This document shows positions 50,746-59,695 of a stretch of DNA of 64,000 nt, one piece after another (position 1 is the first letter of the stretch; each line of letters starts with the position of its first letter). A program made the position numbers and the translations under genes. The notes beneath the pieces were generated by a model. The model saw nothing but the letters and a program-made list of their open reading frames with translations, was not told where the DNA came from and ran no database searches. The stretch is taken from NCBI GenBank assembly GCA_965224095.1, contig OZ245039.1, positions 2,790,001 to 2,854,000 on the forward strand, in the 5' to 3' direction. The DNA comes from JBPEWY01 sp965224095 (GTDB lineage: Bacteria; Bacteroidota; Bacteroidia; Flavobacteriales; Flavobacteriaceae).

Positions 50746-52023
50746 ATGAAAAAAATAACGGTCTTATTAATGTTGTTGGCTTTTTTACCGGTAACAGCGC
50801 AGGATTATTACCTTCATTGTGGTAAGTTGGTAGATACAAAAAACGGGAATGTTGTTTCAGAAAAAACAGTGGTGGTTTCCGGTAATAAAATCACAGCAGT
50901 TTTAGATGGCTTTGTGCCGGTGAAATCTGAAAAGGATTCGATAATTGATTTGAGGGAAAAAACAGTGATGCCCGGGTTTATTGATTTTCACGTTCACATT
51001 GAAGGGCAAAGCAATCCCAGATCGTATCTGGAACGTTTTACACTAAACGATGCCGATGTAGCTTTTAATTCGCTGGGGTTTGCAAAAACAACGTTATTAG
51101 CAGGATTTACTACGGTACGGGATCTGGGAGGTAGCGGTGTAAATGTATCACTGCGAAATGCAATCAATGCTGGCAAGGTAGCGGGCCCGAGAATTTTTAC
51201 GGCCGAAAAAGCCCTGGGAACAACTGGCGGGCATGCCGATCCTACCAATGGGAGAAGAAAAGATATAGTGGGCGATCCCGGACCGAAAGAAGGGGTGGTA
51301 AATAGTGTAAACGATGCTAAAAAAGCTGTTCGCCAACGATATAAAAATGGAGCCGATTTAATAAAAATAACGGCTACCGGAGGCGTGTTAAGCATGGCTA
51401 AAAGCGGTCAGAACCCCCAGTTTACTTTGGAGGAAATCAAAGCCATAACACAAACAGCCGCGGATTACGGGTTTCATGTAGCAGCTCATGCCCATGGAGA
51501 TGAAGGGATGCAGAGAGCCGTTAAAGGAGGAGTTAAAACCATTGAGCACGGTACCTTAATGAGCGATGCCACCATGGAACTTATGAAAAAGCACGGAGCG
51601 TATTTGGTACCGACAATCACAGCGGGAAAAGCCGTTACTGAAAACGCAAAAAAACCGAATTACTTCCCTCCGGTTATTACTCAGAAAGCTTTGGAAATAG
51701 GACCCAAAATACAAGCTACTTTTGGCAGGGCGTATAAAAAGGGGGTAGGAATTGCTTTTGGAACCGATGCGGGGGTGTTTAATCACGGAGAAAATGCCAA
51801 GGAGTTTGGTTATATGGTGGAAGCGGGAATGCCTGCAATGAAGGCAATACAATCTGCTACGATAACAAACGCGGAAATTTTAGGTATGGAAAACGAGCTA
51901 GGCCGGATATCACCGGGATTTCTGGCAGATATTATAGCTACGGAACAAAATCCGGCAGAGGATATAAAAACTACTGAAAAAGTGGTTTTTGTTATGAAAG
52001 ATGGAAAAATATACAAACGCTAA
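50746..52023 (+). CDS. Exported amidohydrolase (imidazolonepropionase/prolidase-like)
   Basis: A 425-residue amidohydrolase-superfamily protein with a signal peptide (PVTAQ). Metal-site residues are His82 and His84 (DFHVHIEG), a bridging lysine at 207 in LIKITATGG, His248/His250 (AHAHGDEG), His268 (EHGTL) and Asp341 (GTDAGVF). This set, with Lys rather than Glu in the bridge, fits the Xaa-Pro dipeptidase/aryldialkylphosphatase-like branch. Periplasmic action on dipeptides or cyclic amides is likely. The ATG at 50746 (MKKITVLL) starts the signal peptide. Confidence 0.85.
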   Translation: MKKITVLLMLLAFLPVTAQDYYLHCGKLVDTKNGNVVSEKTVVVSGNKITAVLDGFVPVKSEKDSIIDLREKTVMPGFIDFHVHIEGQSNPRSYLERFTLNDADVAFNSLGFAKTTLLAGFTTVRDLGGSGVNVSLRNAINAGKVAGPRIFTAEKALGTTGGHADPTNGRRKDIVGDPGPKEGVVNSVNDAKKAVRQRYKNGADLIKITATGGVLSMAKSGQNPQFTLEEIKAITQTAADYGFHVAAHAHGDEGMQRAVKGGVKTIEHGTLMSDATMELMKKHGAYLVPTITAGKAVTENAKKPNYFPPVITQKALEIGPKIQATFGRAYKKGVGIAFGTDAGVFNHGENAKEFGYMVEAGMPAMKAIQSATITNAEILGMENELGRISPGFLADIIATEQNPAEDIKTTEKVVFVMKDGKIYKR

Positions 52024-52040
52024 TTCGGCACCTTACACAG

Positions 52041-52391
52041 ATGGATTTCCGGTCTGCACAGTTATTATTGAAGAATGCCGAAGAGAAAGAACTCTATACG
52101 AATCTTATACAGCAACTCAATAAAGATCTTATCAGAGCTAATACGGAATTACAATTTGCCGCTACGACGAAACCGGAATATCTGATTGAAACACTTCGCA
52201 TTTTTATAAAAGACCTAATGTTAAAGCGTTTTCCCGATTACTTAAATCTATTATATGTAATTGACGTATCGGAAAGAACCTTAAAAAAAATGAACGATAC
52301 CCCCCCGGAATTGATAATTGACACGGTGGTGCTTTTAATTTTAAAAAGAGAATGGCAAAAAGTTTACTATAAAAGTATTCGTAAAAATTAA
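52041..52391 (+). CDS. Helical protein of unknown function, 116 aa
   Basis: Not recognised. A soluble, mostly helical protein: charged helices AQLLLKNAEEKELYTNLIQQL and LIRANTELQFAATT, then FIKDLMLKRFPDYLNLLYVIDVSERTL and a C-terminal hydrophobic/basic helix (TVVLLILKREWQKVYY). No signal peptide or Cys. It follows the amidohydrolase by 17 bases on the same strand and stops one base before the convergent nosY, so its 3' end is shared with the nos cluster. It is probably real, given coding-like composition and tight spacing. Confidence 0.65.
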   Translation: MDFRSAQLLLKNAEEKELYTNLIQQLNKDLIRANTELQFAATTKPEYLIETLRIFIKDLMLKRFPDYLNLLYVIDVSERTLKKMNDTPPELIIDTVVLLILKREWQKVYYKSIRKN

Positions 52392-53174
52392 TTAAAAATC
52401 TTTTCTGACGGCTTTATAAATAATTCTCCACACGGGCAGTATGATCCACAAACACAATACGGCTACGGAAACCCCCATTCCGAATCCGGTTCCGAAAAAT
52501 TTCTTAAAAGTAGCACCTGTATAACCCATAAGGGCCGAAATATCCAGTTTTAAAAGAATAAGAATTCTGGAGAGGTCTATAGGATTAAACATACTGGCGG
52601 TTAATGAAAAAGTATCCAGCGGATATTCCTGAAGTAATACCAGCGATATTAAAAACAACCCATCGTAAATTACAGCAAGAAAAAGCCATAAAAGAATGGC
52701 ATAGCCAAATCCTTTTATCTTATTTTCGTTAGACAGGGCTATATTATAGGCCAAAGCCACAAAAATAAAGGTTAAAAAAGCCCCTACCAGGATAAGGGAA
52801 AGAAAATTCCAAATCGCGGCCGACCGCATAATACCATAAAATAAAAACGGAATACCTAATCCAAGAACCAAACTCATGGTTAAAGACAGTGAAAGCCCCG
52901 TATACTGGCCTAGAAATATGGTAGATCGCTTTAGTGGCTGGGCGAGTAATAGTTCGGTAAATTCTCTGGAATTATAATAGTACATCACTCCGAAAACAGT
53001 TCCTATTAACGGAGTGAGTACAATAATGATATTCATTAATGTGATAACCGCCTTGGGAACGTCGTTATTTAAGAAAAGCAACACAAAACCAAGAGCCAGG
53101 TAGAAAACAAAATACACATAGCTCCACCGGCTTCGCATCAAATCGTATACTGTATATTTTAATATTTTAAGCAT
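52392..53174 (-). CDS. nosY: NosY-type ABC transporter permease
   Basis: A 260-residue integral membrane protein with six hydrophobic segments, consistent with NosY, the permease of the NosFY complex that supports copper-site maturation of N2O reductase. MLKILKYTVYDLMRSRW, YYNSREFTELLLAQPLKR and the C-terminal VLCLWIILPVWRI match the ABC-2 type permease pattern. The start overlaps the nosF stop by eight bases. It is the last gene of the nos operon. Confidence 0.88.
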   Translation of the reverse strand: MLKILKYTVYDLMRSRWSYVYFVFYLALGFVLLFLNNDVPKAVITLMNIIIVLTPLIGTVFGVMYYYNSREFTELLLAQPLKRSTIFLGQYTGLSLSLTMSLVLGLGIPFLFYGIMRSAAIWNFLSLILVGAFLTFIFVALAYNIALSNENKIKGFGYAILLWLFLAVIYDGLFLISLVLLQEYPLDTFSLTASMFNPIDLSRILILLKLDISALMGYTGATFKKFFGTGFGMGVSVAVLCLWIILPVWRIIYKAVRKDF

Positions 53175-53874
53175 GGTTTGAAGTTAATATGTTGGCTATT
53201 GCATGTTCCAAATCATTTTGATGTGTCATCTCCTTTAGTTGTAAAACACTGCCTTTAAAATAAATGGTTCCGTCAAGCAGGAAAACAATTTCATCGGCTA
53301 CTTCTTCAACAAAACTCATAATATGAGAACTGATCAGAATGGTTTTTCCAAGTTCCTTTTGTTCATGTATTAATGCTTTCAGACGTATTAGAGAGATAGG
53401 ATCGAGGCCGGTAGTGGGTTCATCTAAAATGATAACCTCACTGTCAAACATAAAGGTAAGCACAAGGTTTACCTTTTGTTTGGTACCCCCGGAGAGGTTG
53501 ATTAATTTTTGCTTAAGAAACGGCTCCAGTCCGAAAAGCCGGATCAACTGACCATCAACAGCCGGGGCATTCCGGAGGTTTTTGATCATGTCAATAAGCT
53601 CAATAACTCTTAAGTTTCCGGGGAAATTAGCTATTTGTGGCAGGTAATTGATATCCTCTCTGTACAGATGTTTACCAATAATTTTCTCTCCCTGGATTTC
53701 TATAGTCCCTTTATCGGGAATTACCATTCCCAGAGCACTCTTTATAAGGGTTGTTTTACCGGACCCGTTGGGCCCCAGAATAGCAAAAATACCTCCCTTT
53801 TTGATATCCAGATCAACCCCTTTAAGCACCTTTACTTTTCCAAATTTTTTGTACAGATCTGTTATGTGTATCAT
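53167..53874 (-). CDS. nosF: NosF-type ABC transporter ATPase
   Basis: A 235-residue ATPase with Walker A GPNGSGKTT (34-42), the LSGGTKQKVNL signature and Walker B VIILDEPTTGLDP, followed by the H-loop SSHIM. Together with NosY it powers delivery of sulfur/copper components for the CuZ site of NosZ. It overlaps nosD by four bases at its start and nosY at its end, so translation is coupled throughout. Confidence 0.92.
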   Translation of the reverse strand: MIHITDLYKKFGKVKVLKGVDLDIKKGGIFAILGPNGSGKTTLIKSALGMVIPDKGTIEIQGEKIIGKHLYREDINYLPQIANFPGNLRVIELIDMIKNLRNAPAVDGQLIRLFGLEPFLKQKLINLSGGTKQKVNLVLTFMFDSEVIILDEPTTGLDPISLIRLKALIHEQKELGKTILISSHIMSFVEEVADEIVFLLDGTIYFKGSVLQLKEMTHQNDLEHAIANILTSNHA

Positions 53875-55109
53875 AGCTGTCTTTGCATTAACGGAGCGTT
53901 ATCCAGTAGATTATCCGGTGTAAAAACCGGGGATACTTTTTCTGAAAAATTAATAATATCTATAAACAGACTCCTTAGCAGGACAATGGTTTCCGGAGTT
54001 TTGTTTACGATATAGGAAAACAGCTTTACGGGTCTGTACGGAACATCACCGATACCATCTTTATCAAGATCATAACCCGTATAGGAACTCCAATAGTTAT
54101 TGGTAAAACTATTGTCGTTTAAATTACTGTTGTACGATACATCAAAAGAATTATTAAGAAAATTATTTTTCTTAAAGATGTTGGTATAACAAGCCCCGGA
54201 AATTTTTACGGCCCATCCGTTTCTTATAAAGTTATTCTGAGAATAATACACTCTTGTAGAGCCTTCGGCATTAATGCCTATAGTGTTTTGTTCAATCGTA
54301 TTATGATGTATTTCTGCATCGTAAATTTCTTTCAGTAACAACCCGTAGGAGGCAGAGCCCCAGTTTTGCTGAAATCTGTTGTTAGTCATTTTAATAAACT
54401 TCGAAAACATAACGGCTACTCCGGCTCCGTTTTTCGTAAAAGTGTTGTGGTGATATTCGTCATTATTGGAAAACATAAAGTGCAAACCGTAGCGAATATT
54501 GTTATAACTCCTGTTGTTTAAAACGGTACTGTGAGTTACAAATTCAAAATAAATACCATCTCTGAGATGGTGTAATTCATTATTTTTAACGGTCATATTA
54601 GAACAATGCCACATATGAACACCGTTTCCCGCACTGGCCTCTTCTGTTGCTTCCCCGGATATGCGGTTTCCCGCTATATAACCATAATGTGATTTTTCTA
54701 CAAGAATCCCGAAAAAAACTTTATCAAGTACCGTGTTTTGAATACTGAAATTCTTACTGCGCGAAACATAGATTGCCGCATAGTCTTTCGTATAACTTTT
54801 TCCTATATTGGTGATATTAATATTGGAAATATGCACGCTGTCTGATTTTATAATAATTCCATATCCCTTTTTGTCTACATCCAGTAATACCTCGCCCTCT
54901 CCCCGAATAGATAAAGGTTTGTTTATTAAAACATCAAACTCTTTATAACGACCTTCTCTAACTGTAATAGTTGCCCCGTTTTGGGCAGCGTCAATAGCGG
55001 CATTAAGGGTAGTAAACTCGCAGGTTTGACAAACTTCAATGTTTTGAGATATTACAAAACCAAAGCTAAGCATGCAAACTGTGAGGATATGTAGGCGAAG
55101 CGCTTTCAT
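53871..55109 (-). CDS. nosD: NosD periplasmic copper-processing protein
   Basis: A 412-residue exported protein (signal peptide ending FVISQ). A parallel beta-helix of CASH/PbH1 repeats is visible as runs such as GYIAGNRISGEA, NMTVKNNELHHLRDGI, STVLNNRSYNNIRYG, DAEIHHNTIEQNTIGI and YYSQNNFIRNGW, then NNYWSSYTGYDLDKDGIGDVPYRP, which is diagnostic of NosD. NosD is required for assembly of the CuZ cluster of NosZ in the periplasm. Ten bases separate it from the NosL-barrel gene. Confidence 0.93.
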   Translation of the reverse strand: MKALRLHILTVCMLSFGFVISQNIEVCQTCEFTTLNAAIDAAQNGATITVREGRYKEFDVLINKPLSIRGEGEVLLDVDKKGYGIIIKSDSVHISNINITNIGKSYTKDYAAIYVSRSKNFSIQNTVLDKVFFGILVEKSHYGYIAGNRISGEATEEASAGNGVHMWHCSNMTVKNNELHHLRDGIYFEFVTHSTVLNNRSYNNIRYGLHFMFSNNDEYHHNTFTKNGAGVAVMFSKFIKMTNNRFQQNWGSASYGLLLKEIYDAEIHHNTIEQNTIGINAEGSTRVYYSQNNFIRNGWAVKISGACYTNIFKKNNFLNNSFDVSYNSNLNDNSFTNNYWSSYTGYDLDKDGIGDVPYRPVKLFSYIVNKTPETIVLLRSLFIDIINFSEKVSPVFTPDNLLDNAPLMQRQL

Positions 55110-55118
55110 TTTTCGAAA

Positions 55119-56525
55119 CTACAAGATACTATATTTTATCCCTGCATTAAAAGATATTGCTTCATCCATTTGTATCCCGTTGTAATTTTCATAAAGGGGA
55201 ATTCCGGTTTCCAGCCCGATACGAAGATCCTTAAAACCGGAGGTTTGCGGAAAGGCAATATTAAACCCCAAGAACGATCGGATTTTTTCCCCGCCGTAGT
55301 TCATGGAATTAGCGGTGGTTACCATCATTGGGTTTAACTCGGGATCTGCGCCCTTTAGTTTTTGCTCGATCACCCCTTGAAAACGACCTGAAATACTTAA
55401 GTTCTTTGAAAGCATATAGGCTCCCCATACAGTAAGTTGATGCTGATTGCCAAACCGATAATCCTCACTGTTTTTCCCGGTTCTAAAGATATTTGAAAGC
55501 TGGGCTCCCCAGGAAGTCGTGGCATAATTTTCTTTATATGTAGCTCCAACCGATATATCGTAAGTACCGCTTCCCAATTGCATGGCGTATGGAAGTTTAA
55601 CATTGTTGACCATTGGGGTGTCATCTCTTTCTTTAATGCTTCCAACAGGGATACTCAGACCGGCATTGAGATGAAAGGAAGATTTAGCACCCTGGAACAC
55701 TCCATAGAGAACAGCCAGATTTAAATCGGCTAATCCGGACGATTCGGTTGAAAAATTTCGTCGCATAGTCATTCCGTTCATCATCATTTGTGCGGTTAAA
55801 TCCATATCTTTTTTCAAGAAGTTTTGCATAGCCATTATAGTCAACCTGTCACTGGGCGCATACATAGCTCCCAGCATATACATATACATGTCCATTTGCT
55901 GAGGGGCTACCATGAAATTGTTAAAAATCTGCCCGTTATCTATGTTTGATGTACCTGATTTATTACCGTCCATGGTCATAAGCATATACCGAAATGAAAG
56001 CATAAATCCTCCTTTGGTATGCAGATGATCTCCCATAACGCCAATAGGTGCATGAGCATCGGGCCTGTTATGATTATGATGATGGTGCTGAGAATTTCCA
56101 AATCGGGAGGCCTTAAATTTTTCTTTGATTTCCTCCCAGGTAAAAATTTCACCTCCTTTGGTACTTTGTAGCTTCAAAGCATCTTCTTTCACTGCGAAAG
56201 CCGATAGGTTGGCTCCCATAGGGCTTGGAATGGCTTTACTCTGTAAATAATAGGCGGTTTTTGCCGGAATTAAAGTACCCTGATGAGCGTAATCGGCAAC
56301 CTTAATCGATACAAAATCAGACTCTTTGTGTAATTTCAGAAAATTAACCAGGCATTCAATAGCATCAAAAGAGTACAGTTGATCATTTTTATGAATGGCC
56401 TGAGCCCGATGTAGCTCATCGGCTATTTCCATACTGCACAGAGAACAGGCGTTATTTTTTTTCTGACTGTATAAGAGGCCGGAAAAGGCAATAGAAAGAC
56501 ATAACAGCAATGCTATTTTTTTCAT
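55119..56525 (-). CDS. NosL domain fused to an outer-membrane beta-barrel
   Basis: A 468-residue exported protein (signal peptide ending LLYSQ). Residues about 25-145 are a NosL domain with the copper motif CSLCSM (Cys27, Cys30, Met32), YSFDAIEC and the PSPMGANLSAF segment. A His-rich linker (QHHHHNHNRPDAH) follows, then about 300 residues of a beta-barrel of the type found in outer-membrane phenol/metal transporters. The barrel is very rich in methionine near residues 215-260 (DMYMYMLGAMY, MMMNGMTM). It probably binds and moves copper for NosZ. The fusion is unusual; see findings. Confidence 0.85.
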   Translation of the reverse strand: MKKIALLLCLSIAFSGLLYSQKKNNACSLCSMEIADELHRAQAIHKNDQLYSFDAIECLVNFLKLHKESDFVSIKVADYAHQGTLIPAKTAYYLQSKAIPSPMGANLSAFAVKEDALKLQSTKGGEIFTWEEIKEKFKASRFGNSQHHHHNHNRPDAHAPIGVMGDHLHTKGGFMLSFRYMLMTMDGNKSGTSNIDNGQIFNNFMVAPQQMDMYMYMLGAMYAPSDRLTIMAMQNFLKKDMDLTAQMMMNGMTMRRNFSTESSGLADLNLAVLYGVFQGAKSSFHLNAGLSIPVGSIKERDDTPMVNNVKLPYAMQLGSGTYDISVGATYKENYATTSWGAQLSNIFRTGKNSEDYRFGNQHQLTVWGAYMLSKNLSISGRFQGVIEQKLKGADPELNPMMVTTANSMNYGGEKIRSFLGFNIAFPQTSGFKDLRIGLETGIPLYENYNGIQMDEAISFNAGIKYSIL

Positions 56526-56545
56526 GATTATATGTTTGATGATGA

Positions 56546-57004
56546 TTATTCCCGGGAAATACCCGGGTTTATATTGAATACTTTTCTTTTAATTTCTTCC
56601 CAGTTAAATATGTCTCCGGTTTTTTCTTTCTGTATTTTCAACGCATGTGACTTTTCTTTAAAGGCCGATAAGTATCCGTTCATGGGGCTAGGAATACCTG
56701 GACTTATTAAAAATGTTGCCTTCGTAGCATCAATAAGACTGCCTGGTGTTTTATAATCTGCTACCAGGTAAAGTGCTACCTTTTCTGATGAATTGTTCTC
56801 AGAATCGTTAAGCATGCATTCAATGGCATCGTATTTAAATACCTTTCCTTTTTTGGTAACTATTTCGGAGGCATGCTGCCGGTCAACAATATTCATTTTA
56901 CAATAGTAACAGGCATCAGAACCATAATTAATGGGTTCCGGACCAATATTGCAAGCAAAGGTAATTAATAAGGAAAACACTATTTTAAAAAAATGCCTGG
57001 GCAT
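56546..57004 (-). CDS. nosL: NosL copper chaperone lipoprotein
   Basis: A 152-residue lipoprotein (lipobox TFAC, Cys18) with the NosL copper site CYYCKM (Cys32, Cys35, Met37), FKYDAIECML and PSPMNGYLSAF. NosL delivers Cu(I) to apo-NosZ. Nine bases separate its start side from the membrane protein gene upstream; the NosL-barrel fusion lies 20 bases downstream, so two NosL domains are made from one transcript. Confidence 0.93.
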   Translation of the reverse strand: MPRHFFKIVFSLLITFACNIGPEPINYGSDACYYCKMNIVDRQHASEIVTKKGKVFKYDAIECMLNDSENNSSEKVALYLVADYKTPGSLIDATKATFLISPGIPSPMNGYLSAFKEKSHALKIQKEKTGDIFNWEEIKRKVFNINPGISRE

Positions 57005-57012
57005 GATGCGTT

Positions 57013-57597
57013 TTATTTGTGTTCTTTTTTACCCACCAGATAGGCTATCAGTGAAATTGCAATTCCAGCCGCAAGAAAATATGCGCCTAACCTGGGATAA
57101 GAATGAGCTCGGAAGTTCAAAATATCTTTCGATCCGAAGAGAGGCGGCTGGAATCCCATAATAGAACCATCGGGGTTAGTGAATTTAAGTATGGCCTTAG
57201 GATCCAGGTCATGCCCGTAATCATGTTCCCACAGGTAAAAATCGTATAAGCCGGCTGCACTGATTAGAACCATTAAAATAAACCATCCCAAATACCATTT
57301 GTAATTGGCTTTAAACCCGATTAGAAGCCCGAGAATTACTGTTAAAATAATCCCTATTGGGAAGATTTTAAATTCAGGAATGGCATCCGGAATATATTTC
57401 ATACCGACATAATGATTCATTAAATTGATGTTCTTTATGTCGTGGGGATTCATGTCTGCGAAGTCATTAATATAGATATTCATCCCCAATGGCGTTGGAT
57501 ATTGAGGAGCCTCTAATGTAATATTCCACAGGGGAAAGACGAATAATGCAAGTGGCAGCAATGCTGCAACGATCATCAGTAATTTTGACTTTTTCAT
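57013..57597 (-). CDS. Nos-cluster membrane protein of unknown function, 194 aa
   Basis: Four hydrophobic segments, near residues 6-25, 81-98, 103-122 and 170-188. A periplasmic loop between the first two contains NHYVGMKYIPDAIPEF, and another contains EHDYGHDLDPKA with FQPPLFGSKDILNF. Clustered His, Met and Asp in both loops could bind a metal. Proteins of this type occur in clade II nos operons of Bacteroidota but have no assigned function. It sits between the terminator after nosZ and nosL. Confidence 0.75.
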   Translation of the reverse strand: MKKSKLLMIVAALLPLALFVFPLWNITLEAPQYPTPLGMNIYINDFADMNPHDIKNINLMNHYVGMKYIPDAIPEFKIFPIGIILTVILGLLIGFKANYKWYLGWFILMVLISAAGLYDFYLWEHDYGHDLDPKAILKFTNPDGSIMGFQPPLFGSKDILNFRAHSYPRLGAYFLAAGIAISLIAYLVGKKEHK

Positions 57598-57610
57598 TTT
57601 TTAAGGTTTT

Positions 57611-57648
57611 AAAAAAGCGGGAGCGTGTTAGTTCCGCTACCCGCTTTT
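57611..57648 (-). terminator. Intrinsic terminator downstream of nosZ
   Basis: Stem AAAAGCGGG (57613-57621) / CCCGCTTTT (57640-57648) with an inner AGCG/CGCT extension. On the minus strand the hairpin is followed by TTTTTT. It lies inside the nos operon, right after nosZ. Confidence 0.85.
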
Positions 57649-57699
57649 ATGAAGTAGTAACCTTGTTCAACTAACTAAAAACACTACTTGTATTTACGG

Positions 57700-59670
57700 C
57701 TATTCAACCTCCTCACCTAACGACCAGGATAATGGAATGTTAGATTCTTTAGGTGAAACGCGTACATATCCCTGCATTTCCTGATGTAAGGCAGAGCAGA
57801 AATCGGTACAATAAAACGGCCACACACCTACCTGTTTGGGTTCCCAGACAAAAGTCTCGGTTTGCCCGGGCATTATTAACAATTCGGAGGTATTGGCTCC
57901 AATCATACTAATTCCGTGTGGTACGTCGTAATCCTGTTCAAGATTGGTTACATGAAAATAAACCTTATCACCTACTTTAATTCCTTCAATATTATCCGGA
58001 GCAAAATGGCTTCGAATAGTAGTCATGTATATATGAACCGTATTTCCATCCCGAACCACCTTGGTATCAGCTTCGCTTTTTACCGCATAGGGATGTTTGT
58101 TTTCTTCCAGTTTAAATATTTTCTTTGAACGGGGTTTAACCAGATCGGCCGCAATACCCGCAGCATAGTGAGGCTCACCTACCGTTGGAAAATCAAGCAG
58201 GAGTTCCATTTTCTCTCCTGTAATATCATACAGCTGAGCCGATTGTGTTACTTCCGGACCCGTAGGCAGGTAACGATCTTTGGTTATTTTATTCATGGCA
58301 ACCACATATTTACCAAAAGGCTTTCTTGAGTTACCTCCCGGGATCATCAGGTGTCCTACTGAGTAAAAAGTAGGTTTTCTGTCAATAACCTCCCAGGTTC
58401 CTACTTTCCATTTAACCACTTCTGATGAAATAAAGAAGGTAGTATAACCATTTCCCTTATCGTCAAATTCGGTATGTAAAGGGCCTAAGCCGGCTTGTTT
58501 AACGCTACCTGCGTTTACTGCTTCGAATTCTATGATAGGAATGCCATAGGCTTCTCCGGAGAATTTTTCTTCTTCAATGGCCTTCATCATTTTAGAAAAA
58601 GAATGTACCGTAACATCGGCCGATAATTTTCCACTACCAACAATATATTCTCCGGTAGGATCTACATCACAACCGTGAGGCGATTTGGGAGTAGGGAGGA
58701 AGTAAACCAGACCCGGGCACTCGGCTGGATCCAGAACTTTCACTTCTTTGCCCCAGGTGGTGGTAGCCATTTGGGTCTCTTCGTCATACACATTATGCGC
58801 ATAATTAACAGGCATGGTCTTATACTTACCTTCCTTAATATACTCCTCGGCTTTTTTCCAGTTAACGGCAGCTATAAAGTCCTTGTCGTTCTGAGAAGCA
58901 TTCACTTCCAGTAAGGTGCTGCTCTCTTCTGTATTATATGTTGTGTAGAAAAACCAGCCATGTGAATCGCCACGTCCGGGGTGAGCCTTGTCGTAGTCAA
59001 ATCCGGGCATTAATATCTGGAAGTCCAGATTCATTTTTCCGGTTTCGTTATCAACGCCGATAAACGATAAGGTTCCTTTAAAATTCCCCTTGTATTCTTT
59101 AATAGAGATGTCACGCTGTGGTACAGGCACTCCAAAGCGGGTTCCCGCAACAACATATTCGGTGTTTTCGGTAACATAGGAAGAACTGTGATTCCCTGCA
59201 CTGTTAGGGATTTCTATGATCTCTGTAGTTTCAAATGTAGACAGGTCTACCCGTGCAATTCTCGGGGTATTGTTCCCGTTTACAAAAACCCATCGGCCGT
59301 CTAATTCGCCATTGGTTTGAGAAATATCCGGATGGTGAAGATCATCCCATGGTACAAAGCCATGAGAAGTGTTTAACATAGGCTTGGTTTCTTCGTTGTA
59401 CCCATAAGCTTTTTCCGCGTCCTGAGAAAATACCGGAATTACTTTGAATAACCTCCCCGAAGGAAGCCCGTAAACAGATAACTGACCGTTAAATCCACCG
59501 GAAATAAAGGCGTAAAACTCGTCGTGATCTCCAGGCTTCACATACACTTTTTCGGCGGCACTTCCCGAAAGGGCGCCTCCGGAATTATCAGATTTTTGGT
59601 TGCTGTTACAACCCACAAGAAACATTGCCAAACTTAAAAGGGCAACGAACGATTTGATTAGTTTTTTCAT
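57700..59670 (-). CDS. nosZ: Nitrous-oxide reductase, clade II (Sec-type lipoprotein)
   Basis: A 656-residue N2O reductase, which reduces N2O to N2 in the periplasm. The N-terminus is a Sec lipoprotein signal (LVGC, Cys21) instead of a Tat twin-arginine leader, which marks clade II. The beta-propeller carries the CuZ histidines, including His112-His113 (DDLHHPD), DSHGWF, YAHNV, SPHGCD, GPLHTE and GEPHYA. The cupredoxin domain has the CuA site: His585 (DVPHG), Cys621, Trp617 region, Cys625, His629 and Met632 in CTDFCSALHQEM. All ligands are intact. NosR is absent, as is usual for clade II. Confidence 0.97.
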   Translation of the reverse strand: MKKLIKSFVALLSLAMFLVGCNSNQKSDNSGGALSGSAAEKVYVKPGDHDEFYAFISGGFNGQLSVYGLPSGRLFKVIPVFSQDAEKAYGYNEETKPMLNTSHGFVPWDDLHHPDISQTNGELDGRWVFVNGNNTPRIARVDLSTFETTEIIEIPNSAGNHSSSYVTENTEYVVAGTRFGVPVPQRDISIKEYKGNFKGTLSFIGVDNETGKMNLDFQILMPGFDYDKAHPGRGDSHGWFFYTTYNTEESSTLLEVNASQNDKDFIAAVNWKKAEEYIKEGKYKTMPVNYAHNVYDEETQMATTTWGKEVKVLDPAECPGLVYFLPTPKSPHGCDVDPTGEYIVGSGKLSADVTVHSFSKMMKAIEEEKFSGEAYGIPIIEFEAVNAGSVKQAGLGPLHTEFDDKGNGYTTFFISSEVVKWKVGTWEVIDRKPTFYSVGHLMIPGGNSRKPFGKYVVAMNKITKDRYLPTGPEVTQSAQLYDITGEKMELLLDFPTVGEPHYAAGIAADLVKPRSKKIFKLEENKHPYAVKSEADTKVVRDGNTVHIYMTTIRSHFAPDNIEGIKVGDKVYFHVTNLEQDYDVPHGISMIGANTSELLIMPGQTETFVWEPKQVGVWPFYCTDFCSALHQEMQGYVRVSPKESNIPLSWSLGEEVE

Positions 59671-59695
59671 GGTTTGCTATGAATTAATTTGTTTT

